From positions 366,255,159-366,319,158 of the forward strand of contig CM048744.1 of NCBI GenBank assembly GCA_026315105.1: a stretch of 64,000 nucleotides of DNA, in the 5' to 3' direction. This DNA is from Locusta migratoria. Lineage: Eukaryota > Arthropoda > Insecta > Orthoptera > Acrididae. The notes beneath the pieces are model-generated. The model was not told the origin of the DNA. It saw only the letters and a list, made by a program, of their open reading frames with translations, and ran no database searches. Both the position numbers and the translations under genes were made by a program. Positions 52,445-62,049 of this stretch are shown in pieces; position 1 is the stretch's first letter, and the number at the start of each line of letters is the position of its first letter.

Positions 52445-52643
52445 CCAACACCACCTAGAAGACAAGGCCTTACAACTGGCTGTGCCTAAGTCACACCAAG
52501 AGGCGGCGGCTGCCAGTTGACTGGCTGCCCGATGGGGCATGCCCACCGCAACGTACCAGCTGGCCAGTCAGCTATCGTTCGCCGCTTCTCAGTGTGACAT
52601 CGACACGGCGAGTTGTAAGGCCTTGTCTTCTAGGTGGTGTCGG
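52445..52643. mobile_element. Palindromic MITE, copy 2 (199 bp)
   Basis: The ends are CCAACACCACCTAGAAGACA AGG and, complemented, CCGACACCACCTAGAAGACA AGG. Symmetry continues through CCTTACAACT and a GTCACAC(C/T)(A/G)AGA(A/G)G core. Same family and length as 24716-24915, but the inner sequences have diverged. Confidence 0.85.
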
Positions 52644-52687
52644 TTGAACCCGCGATGCACTGGTGGGACCACATCTTCAGCTGGACG

Positions 52688-54101
52688 AAATACTACATCT
52701 ACATCTACATAGATACTCTGCAAATCACATTCAAGTGCCTGGCAGAGGGTTCATTAACCACTTTCATAACTTTTCTCTACCGTTCCATTCTCTAATAGCG
52801 CGCGGGAAGAAAGAACACCTAAATCGTTCCGTTTTCGATCTGATTTCTCTTATTTTATTGGAATGGTCATGTCTCCCTAAGTAGGTGGGTGCTAGCAAAA
52901 TATTTTCACATTCCGAACTAAAAGTCGGTGATTGAAACTTCGCAAACTTCGCAAACAGATCACGCCGCAATGAATAACGTCTTTCTTTTAATGATTTCCA
53001 CCCCAATTCGTGCAACATTTCCGTGACGCTTTCCCCGCGTAACGTGATAGAACAAAACGAGCTGCCCTTCTCTGAACCTTCCGTCAACCCCACCTGGTGA
53101 GGGTCCCACAAGGGGCAACAGTACTCCAGGAGAGGACGCACAAGTGTGATGTAGCCAGTCTCTTTGGTGGAGCTGGTGCATCTTCGAAGCGTTCTGCCGA
53201 TGAAACGTAACCTTTGGTTCGCCTTCCCCACAATATTTTCTATGTGTTCTCTCGAGTGCAAGTTGTTCGTAATTGTAACTCCTAGGTATTTGGTAGAATC
53301 CAGGACCTTAAGGTTTGACTGATTTATAGCGTAATTAAAGTTCAGCCGATTTCTTTTAGTGGTCATGTGCATTACTTCACACTTTTCTTTATTTAGTGTC
53401 AATTGCCAATTACCGCACCATGCAGAAATTTTGTCTAAATCGCTTTGCAGTTGCTTTTGATCCTCAATTGAATTCACAAACCGATAAACGACAGCAGCAT
53501 CCGCGAACAGTCTAAGGGAGCTATTCAGATTGTCTCCTGAATCGTTTATAAACATGATGAAGAGTAGGGGACCTATAACGCTTCCCTGTGGAACGCCAGA
53601 TATCACTTCTGTTTTACTCGATGACTTATCGTCAATTACAACGAACTGTGTTCTTTCTGATAGGAAATCGTGAATCCAATCGCACAATTGGGGAGATATT
53701 CCATAAGCACGCAATTTCATAAGAAGCCGCTTGTGGGGTACAGTGTCAAAAGCCTTCCTGAAATCCAGAAATATGGAATCGATTTGAGATCCCTTGTCGA
53801 TGGCACTTAGCACTTCATGTGAATAAAGGGCAAGCTGTGTTTCGCAAGAGTGATACTTTCCGAATCCGTGTTGACTACTGGTTAATAGATCGTTCTCTTT
53901 GAGGTAGTTCATAATATTCGAACAAAGTATATGTTCCAAAATCCTACTGCTAATCGACGTCAACGAGATAGGCCTGTAATTTTGGGGATCACTGCTATTG
54001 CCTTTCTTGAATATTGGAGTAACTTGGGCAACTTTACAGTCTTTGCGTACGGTTCTTTCGATGAGTGATCGGTTGTAAATTATAGCTAATTATAGCTAAG
54101 T
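52688..54101 (-). mobile_element. CR1/Daphne-like LINE, 5'-truncated
   Basis: The 3' (CATCTA)n tail and GATACTCTGCAAATCACATT signature are at 52688-52735. The body runs to about 54101, where the minus strand reads IYNRSLIERTVRKDCKVAQV TPIFKKG, the pre-RT region. A SINE and its duplication follow immediately. This is the best-preserved CR1 frame in the window. Confidence 0.9.
52764..53963 (-). pseudogene. CR1-like reverse transcriptase, open for 399 codons but FADD changed to FADA
   Basis: This is a polymerase for LINE reverse transcription. The frame is open from MTSISSRILEHILCSNIMN to IREWNGREKL. Motifs: HGFGKYHSCETQLALYSHEV, DSIFLDFRKAFDTVPHKRLL, GVPQGSVIGPLLFIMFIND, LFADAAVVYRF, and WQLTLNKEKCEVMHMTTKRN. 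The second aspartate of the catalytic FADD motif is alanine (codon at 53496-53498), which should abolish catalysis. The C-terminal SPTFSSECENILLAPTYLGR region is intact apart from a duplicated AKF. The first Met is not the natural start. Confidence 0.85.
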
Positions 54102-54303
54102 TCAAAATGTTCAAATGTTTGTATAGCTTATGGGACTTAACTACGGGGTCATCAGTCCCTAAACTTACAAAGCTACTTATGAACTAGCTAATCCTAAGGA
54201 CGGCACAAATATCCATGCCCGAGGGGGGATTCGAACTCCCGACCGTAGTGACTGTGCAGACCGTGACTGGAGCGCCTCAGTCCCCTCGGCCACCGCGGCC
54301 GGC
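54102..54303 (-). mobile_element. SINE family A with duplication
   Basis: The copy runs from TCAAAATGTTCAAATGTTTG to CTCGGCCACCGCGGCCGGC. AGCTAAGT is duplicated at 54094-54101 and 54307-54314, with the preceding TA(T/C) also shared. It sits at the 5' break of the CR1 copy. Confidence 0.85.
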
Positions 54304-54329
54304 TACAGCTAAGTCATGTATGTGTGTGA

Positions 54330-54830
54330 GCGCGACGCACGGACACAGCAGCTAGGCAAGAGCGGATTGCCCCGTGCAGGGCGAGGGGAAGAGTCGCACT
54401 CGGCGAAGGCCGTTGCGAGGCGTCAAGGCGGCGCGGGTTGAGCCGGGTAGCGGTGCGGTCGGTCCGCGGGCCATTAGCCGTGAGAAGTGGCGCTGGCGGC
54501 GGCGGCGGCGGCGGCTACAGTTAGCCGCGCGTATTCATTTCTCGGCCGCATGCCGCTGATAAAGGGCGAGCGATAGCCACGCCGCCGTCCGCTTCCTGCG
54601 CTAACCGGTTGCCGGCCAGATCTGCCCGCCGGCCGCGCGCTCGCTGCCCGCGCACACGGCGCGGCCACCTGCCTTCGTGTAGTGTGTTCCGCTCCGCGGA
54701 GCTCGATCATCTCGCCGGCCACGCGCGCCGTCAAACACAGGTAGTTATTCATTTCCCTGCTGCCCCGCGGCACCGAGTTTTTAGCAGACTTCCTTACGTG
54801 TAACTGGAACGGTACCTCGCCTTCGAGAAG
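54330..54830. promoter_or_regulatory. GC- and CpG-rich island
   Basis: The block is strongly GC-rich with many CG dinucleotides and a (GGC)n run near 54496-54514. A splice-donor-like CAAACACAG|GTAGTT lies near 54742 on the plus strand. Both strands are open for long stretches because stops are rare at this composition, so protein prediction is unsafe. It may be a CpG promoter with a non-coding first exon, or GC-rich repeat DNA. Confidence 0.35.
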
Positions 54831-55191
54831 CATTCTTTGGGACCCTATCGGCCGCTAATCTCAATGTCGTTACTGTGTGGTGCAGTATACAGCGATATTC
54901 GGTTTAGTCCCATAGAGGTAGTATTACATACAGGGTGTTTCAAAAGTGATGCTCAATAACTCACACATGGGTAGTACAGGTCAAAAGTCGCTAAAAGATG
55001 TAATGAACATGGGTCTGTATATCTATAGTTCTCCAGATACAGCACATGTTATGTTGCGGTCCATGATGGTCAAGGAACCCATAGAATCTGTAAACATCAA
55101 AGTAGGTATTCGAAATATTATCCGTGTTTCTGAATGCAACTCTGAATTCGTCTCCAAAATGAGTTGCGAATCCTTTCGGGCAGTTTTGGGG

Positions 55192-56653
55192 TTGTTTTTG
55201 CTGTCGTCTTCAGTCCGCACTCTTCATCTGCGAATACGAACGGCAACCTACGTCCTGTTGAATCTGCTTACTGTCTTCGTCCGTCGGTCTCACTCTACGA
55301 TTTCTACCCCACATACGTCCTTCTAATGCTACGTTTCAGAATGGTATCTCAAATCGATTCCATATTTCTGGATTTCCGGTAGGCTTTTGAGACTGTACCC
55401 CACAAGCGGCTTCTTATGAAACTGCGTGCTTATGGAATATCTCCCCAATTGTGCGATTGGATTCATGATTTTCTATCAGAAAGAACACAGTTCGTTGTAA
55501 TTGACGGTAAGTCATCGAGTAAAACAGAAGTGATATCTGGCGTTCCACAGGGAAGCGTTATAGCTCCCCTACTCTTCCTCGTGTTCATAAACGATTTAGG
55601 AGACAATCTGAATAGTTCCCTTAGACCGCGGATGATGCTGTCGTTTATCGGTTAGTAAAGTCAATTGAGGATCAAAAGCAACTGCAAGCCGGTTTAGACA
55701 AAATTTCTGCATGGTGCGAAAATTGGCAATTGACACTAAATAAAGAAAAGTGTGAAGTAATACACATGACCACTAAAAGAAATCCGCTGAACTTCAATTA
55801 CGCGATAAATCAGTCAAACCTTAAGGTCCTGGATTCTACCAAATACCTAGGAGTTACAATTACGAACAACTTTGACTCGAGAGAACACATAGAAAATATT
55901 GTGGGGAAGGCGAACCAAAGGTTACGTTTCATCGGCAGAACGTTTCGAAGATGCACCAGCTCCACCAAAGAGACTGCCTACATCACACATGTGCGTCCTG
56001 TCCTGGAGTACTGTTGCCCCTTGTGGGACCCTCACTAGGTGGGACTGACGGAAGACATGGAGAAGGTTCAGAGAAGGGCACCTCGTTTTGTTTTATCACG
56101 TTACGGGGGGTAAAGCGTCACGGAAATGTTGCAAGAATTGGCGTGGAAATTATTAAAAGGAAGACGTTATTCATTGCGGCGTGATCTGTTTGCGAAGTTT
56201 CAATCACCGACTTTTAGTTCTGAATGTGAAAATATTTTGCTAGCACCCACCTACTTAGGGAGACATGGCCATCCCAATAAATTAAGAGAAATCAGATCGA
56301 AAACGGAACGATTTAGGTGTTCTTTCTTCCCGCGCGCTATTAGAGAATGGAACGGTAGAGAAAAGTTATGAAAGTGGTTAATGAACCTCTGCCAGGCACT
56401 TGAATGTGATTTGCAGAGTATCTATGTAGATGTAGATGTAGATGAATGTGTCCCACCAACTTATCCCTTCTCTTAGGATATGCCACAAACTCCTTTCCTC
56501 CCCAATTCTGTTGAGTACCTCCTCGTTAGTTATGTGATCTACCCATCTAGCGTCAACACCACCTTATCGTCCACGTTTCACTCCCATACATGCTACATTC
56601 CAGACAAATGTTTTCAGAGAGGACTTCCTAACATTTTCACAAATGTCAACAAA
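55192..56653 (-). mobile_element. RTE-like LINE fragment inserted in the mariner-type element
   Basis: The 3' end is at 55192 (TTGTTTTTGCTGTCGTCTTC AGTCCG equivalent) and the 5' truncation at 56653. TTTTGGGG is duplicated at 55184-55191 and 56654-56661. Only about 360 bases of RTE sequence are present (55192-55340 and 56444-56653), with recognisable words GTTGAATCTGCTTACTGTCT, CTTTCCTCCCCAATTCTGTT and GTCCACGTTTCACTCCCATA. The rest is a nested CR1 LINE. Confidence 0.85.
55344..56443 (+). mobile_element. CR1/Daphne-like LINE nested in the RTE LINE
   Basis: Plus-strand pieces: SQIDSIFLDFR, a stop, AFETVPHKRLLMKLRAYGIS, WIHDFLSERTQFVVIDGKSS, GVPQGSVIAPLLFLVFINDL, then LNSSLRPRMMLSFIG, where 4 bases are missing just before FADD compared with the copy at 52764. 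The frame then continues as LTLNKEKCEVIHMTTKRNPL, NQRLRFIGRTFRRCTSSTKE and SPTFSSECENILLAPTYLGR. The 3' tail GTAGATGTAGATGTAGAT ends at 56443. GAATG flanks it (55339-55343, 56444-56448). Confidence 0.9.
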
Positions 56654-57000
56654 TTTTGGGGGAATTCTGAATATTCTGGAAGGCTGCTTCAAGCAACAAG
56701 AGTAACTCCTCAAGAAATTTGATTTCAGTGTCCACTGGGCTTTTGACATAACCGCACACACAGAAATCCGGAGACACAAGCCATTTTCTAATTATCCAAT
56801 GTTGACCATATGTCCTAGTTTCAAGCCGGCTGACTAGTAAACGAAAACGTTCTGGTGCACCGTCTTGCATGAACGACTTGTTCAGGTGTTGGTTCAGTGA
56901 GACATCATCAAGATGATTTGGAAGTACAGTCCGTAAATAGCGCCTTATAAAAAGACGTTTAGATTCCCAACTCGAATTAAAGCGATAAGTCGGCAATGGT

Positions 57001-57465
57001 TGATGTAGGGACAGTGTTTGTTAAGGCTCTTTAGCTACTTTTGGCCTATAGTTTCCAAGTGTGAATTATTTACCATCATTTCTGAAGCATACTGTATAGT
57101 GCTGTTAGTAAAAAAGGGACATTTAAGATTTTTTCACTTAAAACTTCCGGCCCAAGTCTCCGAGGTGAGAAAAGTCAAGGGGGGCCTCAGAATATTGTCA
57201 CAAAAGTGCAACAAATTCAGGTGACTAGGACTCAAAACCCTGGAAGTCCCCTGTGGAAATGTTCAGGCATTCTGACTCTTTAGTACACCAATTTCGGCAG
57301 CAACGACCGCGAAAGCCTACGTTCTTACATCTCATCATTATTTGTAGTCTTGTGATGGTGTGTGGGGCAAACGCTGGATCGTCGTGACGCTGCCTCACTG
57401 TGTGGCGGCAGTAGCGGCTATGGCAACAGCGACGGTGGCGGCATTGGTATTGGTGACGGCGACCA
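57001..57465. other. No gene recognised
   Basis: No domain. At 57390-57460 GGC/GGT-type trinucleotide-like sequence (GGCGGCAGTAGCGGC, GACGGTGGCGGCATTGG) is present. Confidence 0.45.
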
Positions 57466-57480
57466 CTCTGTGGCATTCAA

Positions 57481-57675
57481 ATGTTCAAATGTTTGTTAAG
57501 CTTAAGGGACTTAACTGCGGGGTTATCAGTCCCTAAACTTACAAACTACGTATGAACTACTTACGAAATAGGACGGCACAAATATCCATGCCCGAGGGGG
57601 GATTCGAGCCCCCGACCGTAGTGGCCGTGCAGACCGTGACTGGAGCGCCTCAGTCCCCTCGGCCACCGCGGCCGG
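57481..57675 (-). mobile_element. SINE family A with 15-bp perfect duplication
   Basis: The copy runs from ATGTTCAAATGTTTGTTAAG to CTCGGCCACCGCGGCCGG. CTCTGTGGCATTCAA is duplicated at 57466-57480 and 57676-57690. This is the longest perfect SINE duplication in the window and indicates a young insertion. Confidence 0.95.
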
Positions 57676-57690
57676 CTCTGTGGCATTCAA

Positions 57691-58283
57691 CTGCACTACG
57701 CGGCTGTACATCACAGCCCCAGGATGACAGGCGACCGAATCAAAACTGGGACGTCATGTAGACGTGGTCTTTCACCATTGATTCTTCTCCTCATTAAAAT
57801 ACACCCAATGACTTCTCGCCAGTTTCAATGCCATACCTCTAGTGAAAACTTCTAATCATCAATGGAGTTGGGTGTGTTTCAAGAACGTGTTTTCTAATAT
57901 CTCCAACATAAAGTTCAGATCTTCTCTGCATTTCTTCCTGGCTGCAAAAGCAGTTATTTTTACCGGTAGTCTCTGTAGCTTGAAGAATTCTTTGTCCGTG
58001 TTTCACCTGTACTCCTTTCTAAATACCAGCGATTTTTTCCCTGCGAAGCAAACATCACTTTAGACAGGTCGACTTTAGCTTAAATGAACTCTGCCTCATA
58101 TGCACTGTTGTCATATTTCTGTTTTCCCCCTTCTTTGAAGCTTATTGGCAATTCATTCACTTTTTCAGGAAGGCCAAATTTTCTTGCAACATTGAGCCAG
58201 AGCTTCGTCATTCTGAATTCAAGGTGCTGTTGCCTTCGTTTTGATCGCAGTGACGATTCATCCCACTGTACGCATCCACCTTG
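57691..58283. other. No gene recognised
   Basis: No identifiable domain; plus-strand frames here have no known pattern. Confidence 0.45.
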
Positions 58284-58294
58284 TAATTCTGGGT

Positions 58295-58499
58295 GCCGGC
58301 CGCGGTGGCCGAGGGGATTGAGGCGCTCCAGTCACGGTCTGCGCAGCCACTACGGTCGGGTGTTCGAATCTCCTCTCGGGCATGGATATTTGTGCCGTCC
58401 TTAGTATTAGCTAGTTCATAAGTAGTTTGTAAGTTTAGGGACTGATGACCCCGTAGTTAAGTCCCATAAGCTATACAAACATTTGAACATTTGAACATT
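58295..58499 (+). mobile_element. SINE family A
   Basis: The copy runs from GCCGGCCGCGGTGGCCGAGG, through B box GGGTGTTCGAATCTCCTCTC, to AACATTTGAACATT. TAATTCTGGGT before and TAATCCTGGGC after form a duplication with two changes. Confidence 0.9.
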
Positions 58500-58510
58500 T
58501 AATCCTGGGC

Positions 58511-58918
58511 GCTATTGTCTACATATTGATCGTAGGGATACCCCATCCCAATGTGTGATCACACTGCTTTCATCGACATGTGAGTTCCAAGCGAACCCTA
58601 ATAATTCGCCAGGCTGCCCCTTGCAGTGTCACAGCGCTGCGTGTCGGCAGTGGCCAATGTCAAGAGGGCTTGGTTGGCGTCTTCAGTAGAGCTGCCCGGC
58701 ATTGTAGGATAGGAGAAGCTTTCACCACCACCGTCATTACACAAAATCAAGATAATTACATGTGGGCATAATAAAGTGCTGTCGTAACAGTTGTGTCATC
58801 TTCAGCTGCTGAGACAGACACCGAACGTCATGGTTGTTCCGCAGGGTGCAGCGGACCCAGCTACATCCAGGCTATGCTCTCAGAGTGAACACATTTGCTG
58901 ATCCATTTTAGAGCTTTC
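58511..58918. other. No gene recognised
   Basis: No identifiable domain or repeat. Confidence 0.45.
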
Positions 58919-58929
58919 TTTTATTCCTC

Positions 58930-59129
58930 GCCGGCCGCGGTGACCGAGGGGACTGAAGCGCTTCAGTCACGGTCTGCACGGTCCCTACGGTCGGGCGTTC
59001 GATTCCCCCCTCGGGCATGGATATTTGTGCCGTCCTTAGTGTTAGATAGTTCGTAAGTAGTTTGTAAGTTTAGGGACTGATGACCCCGTAGTTAAGTCCC
59101 TTAAGCTTAACAAACATTTGAACTTTTTT
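58930..59129 (+). mobile_element. SINE family A with 11-bp duplication
   Basis: The copy runs from GCCGGCCGCGGTGACCGAGG, through B box GGGCGTTCGATTCCCCCCTC, to AACAAACATTTGAAC plus T-run. TTTTATTCCTC is duplicated at 58919-58929 and 59130-59140. Confidence 0.9.
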
Positions 59130-59140
59130 TTTTATTCCTC

Positions 59141-59790
59141 ACGAAAATTCACCTTCATTTAAATATGTAACAACAGTATATGTATCAAATAAACTAATAT
59201 TAAATAGACTATCAGTTTCATCTAAAGCTACCATGATTCGATTTGCTATATAGCTCTCAGAATTGCAAATGACTCACTAGGAAGTCTTGAGTGTGAGGTC
59301 GCAAGTTCTCTAGCAAGGATGCTTTAAAAGTGTTGTATTAAGAATTATTACAGAAGAAATGTTAGCAGCTAATCTCACCCTGTTCGTGAGGACAGTGACA
59401 GAAACCCGACTGTTCCGTAGATGCAGGGATCAACCTTCAATTGAGCGTTACAAATCACAAAATGGTAATCATCAACGTCCAAATTCAAAACAAAACCATT
59501 AACATGTACCATTACCACTGGATGCAAAACAATAAACCACCATAGCGAACACGAACCATAGTGAACATGAACCTCATTAATCACAGACATTGCCCAGGTG
59601 GGGCAGCTTGCTGATACGGATAGCCATACAGTAAATACAGCCACAGCGGAGAGGCCAGACTAACGTGTGATTCCTGAAGAGGGGCAGGAGCATTTTCACT
59701 AGTTACAAGGGCAACAGTCTGGATAATGGACTCAGTGGGCCTTGTACTATATGCAAATGTGTCTTGCCATGTACACAGCTCAAAACAAGT
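59141..59790. other. No gene recognised
   Basis: No identifiable domain; a minus-strand frame at 59375-59644 shows no family pattern. Confidence 0.4.
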
Positions 59791-59869
59791 AGGTGATGTG
59801 GTGAGATATCATGCTCAGTATACATATAGCAAAGTATTCTATACAGATATTGGTTATTACTGTAATTTG

Positions 59870-60030
59870 TGTGTAATACAGAACGATATTTTGCTCTGAT
59901 ACCATTGTGGGAGGTGCTGATCTGGCTGCAATGCGTCTGGCAAGTGCATACACATGCTCAATCGGGTTTAAGTATGGTGAACAAGCTGACCAATCCCGTC
60001 GTTCAATTTCCTCAGCTTCAAGCATGTTTG
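59870..60030 (-). pseudogene. Tc1-like transposase C-terminal fragment
   Basis: The minus strand reads MLEAEEIERRDWSACSPYLN, PIEHVYALARRIAARSAPPT. This fits the ...I.R.DWPA.SPDLNPIEH.WD.LGRR(V/I)AAR..PP.T block. The third catalytic aspartate is Tyr (SPYLNP), so even this motif is dead. Upstream catalytic parts were not recognised. Confidence 0.7.
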
Positions 60031-60257
60031 TCCACCAATGCAGCTCTCTATACCCTTAAGACGTCAAAGAGCCATAATGACCGACGTAGGGATCTGTAGG
60101 TTCACCAATATGACTCCTGCCCTTTCCATTCGTCCACCACCATGATATGGTGATGTTTCCTGCACATAAGCAGGATTGTTCCCAGTTCACTCTCTCCAGA
60201 TGTGGGAGCGCCTATTGCCCGACTGAACGCAAAATCGTGACTCCTATGTGAAGAGAA

Positions 60258-60458
60258 AAAAAGAGAGAAAATATTTCTAAAGCGTATGGGACAACTGCGA
60301 GGTTGTTATTCCCTAAACATACAAACTACATATGAACTAACTTATAATAAAGGCGACACAAACATCCATGCCCGAGGGGGGGATTCGAACCTCTGACGTG
60401 GGAGGCCGTGCGATCCGCAACGTGGCGCTCCAGACCGCTCGGCTAATCCCGCGCGGCC
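60258..60458 (-). mobile_element. SINE (family A) with 12-bp duplication
   Basis: Older-looking copy with AAAGCGTATGGGACAACTGC, TTCCCTAAACATACAAACTA, B-box complement GGGGATTCGAACCTCTGACG and head complement CCGCTCGGCTAATCCCGCGC. ATGTGAAGAGAA is duplicated at 60246-60257 and 60459-60470. Confidence 0.85.
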
Positions 60459-60551
60459 ATGTGAAGAGAACACAATGTGTCCGTTACGGCTACAATCCTG
60501 ATGTTTCTCTGTGGAGTCTCTCCGGGATAATTGGTGTCATGGTTTTAATGT

Positions 60552-60552
<1 letters not shown>

Positions 60553-60591
<39 letters not shown>
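60553..60591 (+). repeat. (CA)n microsatellite
   Basis: About nineteen CA units followed by GGACAGACC. Confidence 0.9.
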
Positions 60592-60593
<2 letters not shown>

Positions 60594-61411
60594 ACAGACC
60601 TCCGTGCGTAGAGGTCATATTCCCGATATATATTGCCCTGGAGAGTGAGTTGCAGCTAACTTCCTACTGCTCTCTGTGCCATATCTTCAGATAACTGACG
60701 TTGTTGTTGCATTGCACTACCATACCACTACACTATCTGAACCCAACTGCTTGTGTAATTCGTTTGATAAAGTCAACAAAAGTGAACACCAACCACCTCT
60801 GCAGCAACTTTCTGTTATTACCACCATCTCGGCTCCGTAATATTGTTGTCCCCTCTCCTTAGAACCGACAAAAAGACGCCGAACCATGTTAGTTCATTCT
60901 TTTGATGACAAAACTTGGGATACCCTAATTGTTATGACCAGTGCAGTTACTGTGAACGGCTGAAAACTAGGGGGAAACTAAAGTCGCTACTTTCGACGAA
61001 GTCCTGCTGTTCTACTGTATGAATATATGATGATGGCGTCTTCTCGGGTAAAATACTCCGGAGACAGGATATTCGCCCAAGCTGATATCCGAGTGGGGAC
61101 TACTTAGGAAAGTCATCAAGAAAATCAAAACAGGCATTCTAGGAATCGGAGCTTGGAGCATTCTGTCTTAATCGGGTAGGTAAATTCGAAAATTGGAAAA
61201 TGGGTGGGTTGAAGTTAAATATGGTGCGGAATAGCGAAGTTTGTTGGCAAGTTTCACAGGATTTCTGATTAGGTGACTACAAGACTATAAAATTAGTTGT
61301 GGGAAACGCAAGAGTATAAGAAAATAGTAATGTGGGTAAGGTACTATGAACAGCATTATAATAGCAATGATGTCACGAAACGAATACAGACCACCGTAGT
61401 ACATGGTATAT
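60592..61411. other. No gene recognised
   Basis: No identifiable domain or repeat boundary. Confidence 0.45.
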
Positions 61412-61656
61412 ACATCTACATCTACATACATACTCCGCAATTCACCGTAAGGTGTGTGGCGGAGGGTACACCGTACCACTACTAGGCATTTCCTTTCCTA
61501 TTCCACTCCCAAATTGAACGAGGAAAAAAAGAATGCCTATATGCCTCCGTACGAGCCCTAATTTCTCTTATCTTGTCTTTGTGATATTTACGCGAAATGT
61601 AAGTAGGCGGCAGCAAGATCGTACTACACTCAGCTTCAAATTCCGGCCCTCTAAAT
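61412..61656 (-). mobile_element. CR1-like LINE 3' fragment (second sub-family)
   Basis: CATCTACATCTACATACATA, CTCCGCAATTCACCGTAAGG and TGTGTGGCGGAGGGTACACC form a 3' end related to, but distinct from, the main CR1 group. The minus strand encodes LKLSVVRSCC/CSTILLPPTYISRKYHKDKI, REIRARTEAYRHSFFPRSIW EWN. It abuts an RTE fragment at 61657. Confidence 0.8.
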
Positions 61657-61935
61657 TGTAGTTGTAGAAAGGGAAGAGGAAATATGTGAAGATGAGATAG
61701 AAGAAGAATTTGACAGAGCACTGAAAGATTCCAATTCCAAAGACAGCAAGTGCAACCAAGTGTGGAAATTATAGAACTGTCAGTTTGATAAGTAATGGTT
61801 GCAAAGGCCTAACACGAATTATTATACACTAACGGTAAATCTGGTAGAATACGACCTCGCAAAGGTTTGGATTTAGGAGAAATTAGGGATATTCGAGGCA
61901 ATAGTCTCATTACGTAAAATGTAGACTTTCACGGC
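61657..61935 (+). pseudogene. RTE-like LINE fragment
   Basis: The plus strand reads VEREEEICEDEIEEEFDRAL KDSNSKD, comparable with the VGREEDVDDDEI...EFDRALKDLSRNKAPG region of the copy at 8598. Next comes a jump to the GNYRT-like ISNGCKGLTRIIIH and LGEIR equivalents. Large internal deletion and many frame changes. Confidence 0.6.
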
Positions 61936-62004
61936 CGCAAGTGTCACGTTGATTAAAATTATCCGAACTGTTATGCCGAGGACGGTTGAATTTGTTGTCA
62001 AAAC

Positions 62005-62046
62005 CCAACGTTTCGTCCACACCAACGGAAGACATCATCAAGGGGG
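62005..62046 (-). ncRNA. Hammerhead-like motif beside the Penelope-like remnant
   Basis: The minus strand reads CCCCCTTGATGATGTCTTCC GTTGGTGTGGACGAAACGTT GGG. Box TTGATGA (one change from CTGATGA), stem II GTC/GAC, GAAACG, a minimal AC/GT stem III and T at the cleavage position. CCC before and GGG after can pair as stem I. GACGAAACG with TGATGA is the arrangement seen in Penelope-like element ribozymes. It may be a relic. Confidence 0.35.
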
Positions 62047-62049
62047 TCT

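Larger units (their letters stand above)
54931..57000 (-). mobile_element. Tc1/mariner-type element hosting two nested LINEs
   Basis: The left terminal sequence CAGGGTGTTTCAAAAGTGAT at 54931 follows TA. The transposase is on the minus strand. The part NSSWESKRLFIRRYLRTVLP NHLDDVSLNQHLN, FMQDGAPERF and SPDFCVCGYVKSPVDTEIKF LEE lies at 56662-56990. Its C-terminus RIRNSFWRRIQSCIQKHG and YFEYLL lies at 55100-55183, on the far side of the LINE insert. Catalytic QDGAP and SPD are kept. The N-terminal half and the right terminus were not found. Confidence 0.75.

Noticed and set aside
54374..54803. Arg/Ala-rich frames on both strands of the GC-rich island
   Set aside because: Stops are rare at this composition; both strands are open equally and no domain is visible.
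7085..59129. Regularly recurring ~190-bp repeats considered as CRISPR
   Set aside because: They are dispersed SINEs in both orientations with unique flanks, in a eukaryotic context.
15411..60458. tRNA-like heads of SINEs called as tRNA genes
   Set aside because: The heads are fused to a constant ~150-bp body and flanked by target duplications; anticodon arms are degraded.
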